A DNA stretch of 8,099 nucleotides from Nitrospira sp. (GTDB taxonomy: Bacteria > Nitrospirota > Nitrospiria > Nitrospirales > Nitrospiraceae): positions 8,092 to 16,190 of the forward strand of contig JABMDE010000065.1 of NCBI GenBank assembly GCA_015904055.1, written 5' to 3'. Each line of letters begins with the position of its first letter. Positions within the stretch are counted from its first letter, which is position 1. The notes under the pieces were generated by a model. It was not told the origin of the DNA, ran no database searches, and saw nothing but the letters and a program-made list of their open reading frames with translations. Positions 1-5,413 of the stretch are shown in pieces. The position numbers were made by a program, and so were the translations under genes.

Positions 1-37
1 CGGTGAATTGCCACTGTTCTCCTCCGGCGGCTATGGC

Positions 38-43
38 TATAAT
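38..43 (+). promoter_or_regulatory. Candidate -10 box just upstream of the LOG-family gene
   Basis: The sequence TATAAT is a perfect match to the sigma70 -10 consensus. A start site about seven bases downstream would fall at about position 50, only two bases before the ATG at 52, so the mRNA would be leaderless or nearly so. No good -35 hexamer is seen at the usual spacing: TTGCCA at 8-13 is too far upstream. The region before the gene is only 51 bases here, so the real promoter may lie outside the window. This is a weak, pattern-only call. Confidence 0.3.
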
Positions 44-51
44 GGTAGACC

Positions 52-906
52 ATGAAGCCACAAACTTCCGGTCACACGTCACCGCAGCGAAACGACACCA
101 GGCACTCCTCCGACATCCACGCCTTCGAAGATATACAATTTCTTGAGCGGGAGGAGCTACGGTCTGTCCGAATCGGGCTCGAACTATTGAAGCCGGAACT
201 GATCCAACGCGAAGAGAATATTCACTCGACCATTGTCGTCTTCGGCAGTGCAAGGATCCAGGAGCCGGAGGTTATGGAGCAGGCGTTGCGAGAGGCCGAG
301 GTGGAGGAGGCGCGAACACCGGACAATCCTGAGGTCCGACGCAAGGTGGCGATCGCACGGCGACAAGCCGCCCTCTCGAAATACTACAATGTAGCTCGCG
401 AATTTGGGCGCCTGGTCTCAGTAATCTGCCAAGTTGACGGCCGTTGTGACTACGTCATCATCACCGGCGGTGGGCCCGGCATTATGGAAGCGGCCAACCG
501 TGGGGCGTCGGATGTCAACGCGAAATCGATCGGCCTTAATGTCACACTTCCTCACGAACAATATCCGAATCCCTACATCACGCCGGCGCTCAATTTTCAG
601 TTTCGCTATTTTGCAATCAGGAAAATGCATTTCCTGATCCGGGCCAAGGCGCTGGTCGCCTTTCCAGGAGGATTCGGGACGCTCGACGAGCTGTTCGAAA
701 CACTGACACTCCTGCAAACCGGCAAGACCGATCAAGTGATCGTTGTCTTGGTAGGGCGGGACTTTTGGGAGCGCCTCATCAACTGGCAACTGCTGGTCGA
801 CTGCGGCTTGATCGCTCAGCAGGACTTGCAACTCTTTCACTACGCGGAGACGGCCCAGGAAGCCTGGGATCTGATTGCACGCCACAATGGAGTACCCAAC
901 CCATGA
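52..906 (+). CDS. LOG-family (TIGR00730-type) Rossmann-fold protein, putative nucleotide phosphoribohydrolase
   Basis: This is a 284-residue cytoplasmic protein of the LOG / 'lysine decarboxylase-like' superfamily. Known members hydrolyse the N-glycosidic bond of nucleoside 5'-monophosphates, releasing the base and ribose 5-phosphate; the true lysine-decarboxylase label is historical. Visible motifs are a first strand with VVFGSAR (62-68), the glycine-rich GGGPGIMEAANRGA (139-152), RYFAIRK (185-191), and the family signature PGGFGTLDE (205-213), which holds the conserved glycines and acidic residue. An insertion of about 40 mostly helical charged residues (70-115) follows the first strand, and the first ~55 residues are a variable extension, so it is longer than classic ~190-residue LOG proteins. 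No strong Shine-Dalgarno precedes the ATG (only GGTAG). Its TGA overlaps the next gene's ATG, implying translational coupling. The family is clear; the exact substrate is not. Confidence 0.87.
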   Translation: MKPQTSGHTSPQRNDTRHSSDIHAFEDIQFLEREELRSVRIGLELLKPELIQREENIHSTIVVFGSARIQEPEVMEQALREAEVEEARTPDNPEVRRKVAIARRQAALSKYYNVAREFGRLVSVICQVDGRCDYVIITGGGPGIMEAANRGASDVNAKSIGLNVTLPHEQYPNPYITPALNFQFRYFAIRKMHFLIRAKALVAFPGGFGTLDELFETLTLLQTGKTDQVIVVLVGRDFWERLINWQLLVDCGLIAQQDLQLFHYAETAQEAWDLIARHNGVPNP

Positions 907-2300
907 AGCTCTCATTCCACGGCGCCGCTCGTTCAGTCACCGGAAGTCGTCATGTGGTCGAGGTGCCGGGGTTCCGCATGTTGCTCGATTGTGGAATGTT
1001 TCAGGGGCGTCGAGAAGAGGCAGTGCGGAAAAACCGAGAGCTGGGCTTCGACCCCAAATCACTCGGGGCTGTCCTGCTCTCTCACGCCCATATCGACCAT
1101 TCGGGTGCCTTGCCGGTCCTGCCCCGACAGGGCTTTTCCGGAAAGGTCTATCTCACCCGCGCATCGGCTGACCTTGCCGGCATCATGCTCGAGGATTCCG
1201 CACGCGTGCAGGAAAACGACTGCCGGTATGTGAATAAACAAGAGAAGCGACGCGGGAAAACCTGCATTCAGCCCTTATACGACGGCGATGATGTCAGGAA
1301 GATTGTCAGGAAGTTTGAAGGCGCGCGATACGGTGACCTGCTGAAGCTTGCGCCGCGGGTCACCGCGTCGTTTCACGATGCCGGCCACATCCTGGGATCG
1401 GCCGCTGTCCGCGTCACATACCAGGCACGGGGAGCGAGCACCACGGTCTTATTCAGTGGCGACCTGGGACGGTCCCACATGCCGATCCTGCGTGATCCGG
1501 AGCCGCCGCCTCCCTGCGATATCCTGATTCTGGAGTCCACATACGGTGACCGGCTGCACGAACAGGCCGGCGAGGAGATGAAGAAGAAAGCTCAGGACTT
1601 GATCGCCCATGCGCGGCAACACAAGAGCAAGATCATCGTACCGGCCTTCGCGGTGGGGCGCACGCAGGAGCTGGTCATGCGGATCAAGGAACTGGTGGGC
1701 GAGGGCCGCGTCGACCCCATTCCCATCTATATCGATTCCCCGCTGGCTGATAAAGCGACAGGTGTGTTCCGGCGCCACCCGGAATGTTATGACGAAGAGA
1801 CGTTGAAGACCTTCTCATCCGATGGTGACGTCTTTGCCTCGCGCTACATCCACTTTGTGTCCTCGTCGGAAGACAGCAAGCGGCTCAATGCCATGCGGGG
1901 GCCCTGTGTCATCATTTCCTCGTCGGGGATGTGCGAGGGCGGGCGTGTCATTCACCATCTCAAACATGCGATTCAAGACGAAGCGAACATTATTGTCATC
2001 GTCGGATTCCAGGCCGAACATACATTAGGACGGAAATTGGTTGAGGGCTGGGATGTGGTGCCGATCTTCGGCGTGCCGACGCCGCGCCGCGCGCAAGTGG
2101 TGCGGTTCAATGGTCTCTCGGCTCATGCCGACCGAAACGACCTGCTTGCCTATGTCAGGGCCATTACCCCGTTGCCAAGTAAGGTTTTCGTCGTGCATGG
2201 CGAAGAGAGGCAGGCCCTGTCGCTGGGCGCTGCCATCCAAGCGGAACATCCAACGATCGATGTGCGAATTCCGCATCATGGCAGTACGCATGAAGTCTAG
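903..2300 (+). CDS. Metallo-beta-lactamase / beta-CASP family ribonuclease-like protein
   Basis: This 465-residue protein has the architecture of bacterial and archaeal beta-CASP RNases related to CPSF73 (Ysh1-type). The metallo-beta-lactamase part carries the zinc motif HAHIDH at 61-66 (H61, H63, D65, H66), a later metal histidine in AGHILGSA (160-167) and the metal aspartate in FSGDLGR (184-190). The beta-CASP part shows ESTYGD (211-216, motif A), SGMCEGGRVIHHL (341-353, motif B with its histidines), SAHAD (406-410, motif C) and the terminal metal histidine in VHGE (431-434). All expected catalytic positions are present and the length is typical. It likely processes or degrades RNA in the cytoplasm. 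The reading frame is open further upstream, to an ATG at 765, but the homologous N-terminus begins MKLSFHGAARSVTGS. The ATG at 903 also gives a standard ATGA overlap with the upstream gene, so I chose it. RNA substrate and endo- versus exonuclease mode cannot be read from the sequence. Confidence 0.9.
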   Translation: MKLSFHGAARSVTGSRHVVEVPGFRMLLDCGMFQGRREEAVRKNRELGFDPKSLGAVLLSHAHIDHSGALPVLPRQGFSGKVYLTRASADLAGIMLEDSARVQENDCRYVNKQEKRRGKTCIQPLYDGDDVRKIVRKFEGARYGDLLKLAPRVTASFHDAGHILGSAAVRVTYQARGASTTVLFSGDLGRSHMPILRDPEPPPPCDILILESTYGDRLHEQAGEEMKKKAQDLIAHARQHKSKIIVPAFAVGRTQELVMRIKELVGEGRVDPIPIYIDSPLADKATGVFRRHPECYDEETLKTFSSDGDVFASRYIHFVSSSEDSKRLNAMRGPCVIISSSGMCEGGRVIHHLKHAIQDEANIIVIVGFQAEHTLGRKLVEGWDVVPIFGVPTPRRAQVVRFNGLSAHADRNDLLAYVRAITPLPSKVFVVHGEERQALSLGAAIQAEHPTIDVRIPHHGSTHEV

Positions 2301-2422
2301 CAGGATGTTGAAAAAGTCCTCCAGCTTCGTTCTCGCATCGCTCAGAGGCTCAACGTACCGAAGCGTACGCCTCGCCTCTTCCCTCGCTGCGGCCTTGCTG
2401 GAAGGCCTTTTTGAACATCCTG
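2301..2422. repeat. 122-bp interspersed inverted-repeat element (Nitrospira-type, MITE/REP-like)
   Basis: The ends are imperfect inverted repeats: CAGGATGTTGAAAAAG at the left matches the reverse complement of CTTTTTGAACATCCTG at the right with one mismatch, and the arms continue to CCAGC/GCTGG. Inside is a second palindrome, AGAGGC (2344-2349) and CGTAC (2354-2358) pairing with GTACG (2365-2369) and GCCTCT (2374-2379) around a CGAAGC loop. As RNA the whole unit would fold into a long interrupted hairpin. It starts on the base right after the RNase stop codon and has no coding content of its own. I recall very similar units scattered between genes in Nitrospira genomes. That recollection supports calling it a repeat family, but only one copy lies in this window. 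Target-site duplications are not convincing. Confidence 0.7.
2391..2412 (+). terminator. Intrinsic terminator within the repeat element
   Basis: GGCCTT (2391-2396) pairs perfectly with AAGGCC (2402-2407) around the five-base loop GCTGG, and is followed at once by TTTTT (2408-2412). This is the layout of a rho-independent terminator. It lies about 90 bases after the beta-CASP stop codon and would end the LOG/beta-CASP transcript before the peptidase gene. The stem is short (6 bp), so efficiency is uncertain. It may compete with the larger fold of the surrounding element. Confidence 0.5.
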
Positions 2423-2454
2423 TGCACTATTCTCATTCGGCCCGTGACGTCCAA

Positions 2455-2472
2455 GCGATTACAAGTGATCGC
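2455..2472 (+). other. Small stem-loop just upstream of the peptidase start
   Basis: GCGATTA (2455-2461) can pair with TGATCGC (2466-2472) over a four-base loop, giving seven pairs including one G-T wobble. It ends eight bases before the peptidase ATG, where a Shine-Dalgarno would be expected and none is seen. It could affect ribosome access or be a palindromic protein-binding site. It could equally be chance. There is no T tract, so it is not a terminator. Confidence 0.25.
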
Positions 2473-2480
2473 GTGCCAGA

Positions 2481-3710
2481 ATGACCTTTCAACAGCCCGC
2501 TAGATCCTTCTCGGTGAAATCTGTCGCCTGCGAGCGACCAACTCAGCTGGTAGTGCTGGCCTGTATCGCCATTCTAACTTCCGGCTGCTTGTCCACGGCT
2601 GCTGCCGAATCGGATCATGGCCGCCAACGCATTCGAGATTTAGGTATCGTCATCGGCTCGTATCAGCCCGGCCCCCTCAACGCCATTACTGACGTGGCAG
2701 GTGTGAAAGTCGGCCACAGGACTCTCATCCAAGGGGAGGGGCCACTCAAGCCAGGTCACGGGCCTGTGCGCACCGGCGTCACGGTCGTGATTCCGCGCGA
2801 TGAGGTCTGGCACAAGAAGGTCTCTGCCGGTTCGTTTGTCCTGAATGGCACCGGCGAAATGACGGGCCTTTCATGGGTGGCTGAATCGGGTTTCCTCGAA
2901 TATCCCATTGCCCTCACAAATACGCTCAACGTCCCGCGTGTCGCCAACGGCGTCATGAGCTGGATGATTCAGCAGTATCCCGAGATCGGCATATCCGACG
3001 ACACGCTTACGCCGGTGGTCGCTGAATGCGACGACGGGCGATTGAATGATATACAGGGCCGCCATGTGTCCGAGCAGGATGTGATGGCGGCTCTCGACAG
3101 TGCGATCGACGGTCCGGTGAAAGAAGGCACGGTTGGGGCAGGCACCGGCATGGTTTCCTATGGATTCAAGGGTGGCATCGGCACCTCGTCGAGAAAACTA
3201 TCCGAGAAAGACGATGGCTACACCATCGGGGTGCTCGTCAATGCGAATCATGGCCGCAGGCCCGAACTGGTCATTGCCGGCGTGCCGGTGGGAAAACTCT
3301 ATGAACCGCCTCAACACATGTCCGAAGCCCTCGCGCCGGGCCAGAGCGAAGGGTCCATCATTGTCATCATCGCCACCGATGCCCCGCTCGACAGTCGGCA
3401 GCTCACGAGATTAGCCAAGCGCGCCGCGCTGGGTCTTGCCCGCACCGGCTCCACCGCGCGCCATGGCAGCGGGGACTTCATACTCGCCTTCTCAACCGCC
3501 AACGTGATCCCGCACTATCCCCAAGAGCCGACCTATACGCTGACCCATCTGGCCGATACCCATCTGAATCCGCTCTTTACCGCCACAGTCGAAGCGACAG
3601 AAGAAGCTGTTCCTATGCGGACAGTCAACAGTAGAGGGACAGCATGTCATGACGACGAGTGGCCTGGGCACTACTACCGCTCCCATCGCCGACAAGACGT
3701 GGACTGTTGA
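2481..3710 (+). CDS. P1-family peptidase (S58/DmpA, L-aminopeptidase/D-esterase type), exported, aberrant C-terminus
   Basis: This 409-residue protein belongs to the DmpA-like N-terminal-nucleophile hydrolases, which cleave themselves before a serine and then act as aminopeptidases. The N-terminus has a hydrophobic segment (about 22-34) ending TSGC, a Sec signal and possibly a lipoprotein site at C36; T at -3 is not ideal for a lipobox. The mature part starts with the family-typical RIRDLGIVIG (50-59) and DVAGVKVGH (71-79). VGAGTGM (218-224), GFKGGIGTSSR (228-238) and VNANHG (253-258) follow. GSIIVIIATDAPL (291-303) contains the predicted autocleavage point G291/S292. S330 and D332 in GSGDF match the spacing of the other active-site residues in DmpA. 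After EEAV (374-377) the protein should continue with a conserved helix and tail. Instead the last 32 residues are basic and His/Arg/Asp-rich, unlike the family, and overlap the next gene. No Shine-Dalgarno precedes the ATG; a GTG at 2514 is an alternative start. Confidence 0.85.
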   Translation: MTFQQPARSFSVKSVACERPTQLVVLACIAILTSGCLSTAAAESDHGRQRIRDLGIVIGSYQPGPLNAITDVAGVKVGHRTLIQGEGPLKPGHGPVRTGVTVVIPRDEVWHKKVSAGSFVLNGTGEMTGLSWVAESGFLEYPIALTNTLNVPRVANGVMSWMIQQYPEIGISDDTLTPVVAECDDGRLNDIQGRHVSEQDVMAALDSAIDGPVKEGTVGAGTGMVSYGFKGGIGTSSRKLSEKDDGYTIGVLVNANHGRRPELVIAGVPVGKLYEPPQHMSEALAPGQSEGSIIVIIATDAPLDSRQLTRLAKRAALGLARTGSTARHGSGDFILAFSTANVIPHYPQEPTYTLTHLADTHLNPLFTATVEATEEAVPMRTVNSRGTACHDDEWPGHYYRSHRRQDVDC

Positions 3711-4956
3711 GAACGACAGGAAAGTGGTCAGTCCGGTGCCCAGCCGCAGCGTGGCCGTGGATAGGGGCAGAGCCGCGACGGCCTCTACCGGGACAGCCGT
3801 GACTCGGCTTGTGCGACTCAATGCGAATGGCGCCATCGACTCACGATTCACTGTCGGGACCGGGTTCAATGGCTCCGTGTACAGTGTGGCCCCGGCGAAG
3901 GGTGACAACGGTTATATGTACGTCGGTGGCCGGTTCACGAACTATAACGGCAGGGGAGTGACGCGGCTGATGCGGATCAATGACGACGGCGTAATCGACG
4001 TCAATTTCAATGCCGGGATCGGGTTCAGCAACGCGGTGTATAGCGTGGCCTCGGCCGAAGATGGCAGCGGCGATGTGTATGTGGGCGGACGGTTCAGCAG
4101 CTACAACGGCACAGCGGTGGTTCGGTTGGTGCGGCTGAATGCAGATGGCACCGTCGATACGGACTTCAATGTCGGAACAGGGTTTGATGGCACGGTATAT
4201 ACCGTGGCTCCGGCGACCGATGGCAGTGGCGACGTGTATGTCGGTGGCCAGTTTAGTACCTATAACGGCAGGGCGGTGACTCGGCTGGTGCGGCTGAATG
4301 CGGATGGCACGATCGATGCGGATTTCATGCTTGGGGCAGGATTCGACAATACTGTGTGGAGTGTGGCTCCGGCAACGGGAGACAGTGGCGATGTGTATGT
4401 GGGGGGGGCCTTCACCAGGTACAACGGCACGGCGGCCAATTACCTCGTGCGGCTCAAGGCGAATGGCGCGATCGATGTGAGTTTCAATGTGGGCATGGGC
4501 ATGGACCATCCCGTGAGGAGTGTGGCCCCGGCCATGGACGGCAGTGGCGATGTGTATGTGGGCGGATGGTTTACCACCTATAACGGTACAGTGGTGAACG
4601 ACTTGGTCCGGCTCAATGCCGATGGCACGATCGACTTGGGTTTCACGGTTGGGACCGGGTGCAATGGCCCCGTATTGAGTGTAGCTCCGGCTACAGACGG
4701 CAGTGGCGATGTGTATGTGGGCGGGATCTTTGCCAGCTATCACGGTGCGACGGTCAACGATATGGCGAGGATCAATGGAGACGACATCGGCGACGCCGGG
4801 CTTGCCCTTGAGACTGGCGTCGAGAACATCGTGCGGAACGTGGTCTCGACAACGGATGGCAGCGGGGATGTGTCTGTGAGCGGCCGGCGTACTGTCCACA
4901 AGACTATTGTAGGCCTCCGCATCATGCGACTTGATGCCGACGGTCACCCGTTGTAA
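3649..4956 (+). CDS. Delta-60-type beta-propeller repeat protein
   Basis: This 435-residue protein is built almost wholly from 53-residue units of the delta-60 repeat type, with consensus parts LVRLNADGTID, VGTGF, SVAPATDGSGDVYVGG and YNGTA. Clean units occupy residues 51-103, 104-156, 157-209, 210-262, 263-315 and 316-368 with no insertion or deletion between them. A decayed unit follows (369-421), then a 14-residue stub. Residues 20-50 look like another decayed unit in the same register. Such proteins fold as beta-propellers and are generally surface or extracellular binding proteins; no enzyme motif is seen. No signal peptide is visible after the chosen ATG, which is odd for this class. 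The ATG lies 62 bases inside the peptidase gene in another frame, with a modest GAGGGA ribosome site (about 3633-3638) upstream. The frame stays open to 3568 but has no better start. It may be the remnant of a larger exported protein that lost its 5' end. Confidence 0.7.
   Translation: MTTSGLGTTTAPIADKTWTVENDRKVVSPVPSRSVAVDRGRAATASTGTAVTRLVRLNANGAIDSRFTVGTGFNGSVYSVAPAKGDNGYMYVGGRFTNYNGRGVTRLMRINDDGVIDVNFNAGIGFSNAVYSVASAEDGSGDVYVGGRFSSYNGTAVVRLVRLNADGTVDTDFNVGTGFDGTVYTVAPATDGSGDVYVGGQFSTYNGRAVTRLVRLNADGTIDADFMLGAGFDNTVWSVAPATGDSGDVYVGGAFTRYNGTAANYLVRLKANGAIDVSFNVGMGMDHPVRSVAPAMDGSGDVYVGGWFTTYNGTVVNDLVRLNADGTIDLGFTVGTGCNGPVLSVAPATDGSGDVYVGGIFASYHGATVNDMARINGDDIGDAGLALETGVENIVRNVVSTTDGSGDVSVSGRRTVHKTIVGLRIMRLDADGHPL
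3799..4911 (+). repeat. Seven tandem 159-bp coding repeats of the beta-propeller gene
   Basis: Unit boundaries are 3799, 3958, 4117, 4276, 4435, 4594 and 4753, each exactly 159 bp. The first six units are strongly alike in DNA, with recurring blocks such as GATGGCAGTGGCGATGTGTA near the centre. The seventh keeps the register but has diverged, for example VSVSGRRTVHK in place of the usual YVGG...YNG. The fourth contains a run of eight G at 4401-4408, where other units read GTGGGCGG. Near-identical tandem units are substrates for recombination that would add or remove a propeller blade while keeping the frame. Confidence 0.85.
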
Positions 4957-5159
4957 CAGGCAACCGGGGTTTCACGAGACACATACGACGTTCAACGGGG
5001 CAGCCGGCAAAAGCAGCCCGAATACGCGCGAGCCACCGCTCAGATCTCTCCTTTGCTAAAGTCAAGAGGCGCTGGCCTTACCTCGTCACTCGTCCTTGCA
5101 ATTCCTATCCTCTCCTCGCTATTCTTCCGACGGTTTGATCAATTGAGGAGCGTACATCC
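4957..5159. other. Intergenic region between propeller gene and the small-protein gene
   Basis: These 203 bases contain no supported coding sequence. No terminator with a T tract is visible after the propeller stop; only a weak GGGC/GCCC pairing around 4998-5018 can be drawn. The right half holds a plausible sigma70 promoter and a ribosome binding site, listed separately. This region most likely separates two transcription units. Confidence 0.5.
5096..5125 (+). promoter_or_regulatory. Candidate sigma70 promoter for the small protein / FIST operon
   Basis: TTGCAA (5096-5101) and TATTCT (5120-5125) are separated by 18 bases, a fair match to -35 and -10 hexamers. Transcription would begin near 5132, leaving a leader of about 28 bases. 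The leader contains GAGGAG (5145-5150), nine bases before the ATG at 5160. The call rests on pattern matching only. Confidence 0.4.
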
Positions 5160-5387
5160 ATGGGTGACTATCAAATCGGTGGCGGACTCCAACTGCTGAC
5201 GGCGGTGCAAAAGACGGAAGCGTTTGCGGAGTTCCTTAAAGCAAGGCTGATGCACGCGCTTGAGACGGAAGATCCGACGGAGCTGCACTATCTGCTCGCG
5301 CAGGTAGACGATTATCATTCGTATCTTTGGCGATACTATAAGAAGCTCGCGCAGACTCGCTCCCAACGTATGGACCCGGGTGTCTGA
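5160..5387 (+). CDS. Small conserved-looking protein of unknown function (75 aa)
   Basis: I do not recognise this protein. It is 75 residues, soluble, without a signal peptide or membrane segment. After a glycine-containing start (MGDYQIGGGLQLL) it looks almost entirely helical, with acidic and aromatic residues (LHYLLAQVDDYHSYLWRYY at 46-64) and a basic end. It has a good ribosome site (GAGGAG, nine bases upstream) and a candidate promoter, and ends 26 bases before the FIST gene, so the two are probably co-transcribed. The strong start signals and operon position are the reasons to call it real despite its size. The helical, tyrosine-rich character would fit a small protein-binding partner, but that is a guess. 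Confidence 0.65.
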   Translation: MGDYQIGGGLQLLTAVQKTEAFAEFLKARLMHALETEDPTELHYLLAQVDDYHSYLWRYYKKLAQTRSQRMDPGV

Positions 5388-5413
5388 CCGCACGAATCAT
5401 TCTTCACGCACAT

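Noticed and set aside
765..902. Upstream extension of the beta-CASP frame to an ATG at 765
   Set aside because: The extra residues lie fully inside the LOG gene, match no family N-terminus, and the ATG at 903 gives both the homologous start and an ATGA overlap.
2041..2484. 147-codon open frame running from the RNase gene across the repeat
   Set aside because: It is an off-frame reading of the beta-CASP gene that continues through the non-coding element. No start signal or recognisable domain is present.
3600..3649. Programmed ribosomal frameshift joining peptidase and propeller
   Set aside because: No slippery heptamer with a following stable structure is evident; rearrangement or a simple indel explains the frame change better.
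3799..4911. Direct repeats as a CRISPR array
   Set aside because: Units are contiguous 159-bp coding repeats without short repeat/unique spacer alternation.
3841..4947. Long antisense open frame (368 codons) opposite the propeller gene
   Set aside because: It mirrors the 159-bp repeats, whose base composition keeps one antisense frame free of stops. Its translation is a His/Ile/Pro-rich periodic string with no domain, and the + strand frame matches a known repeat family.
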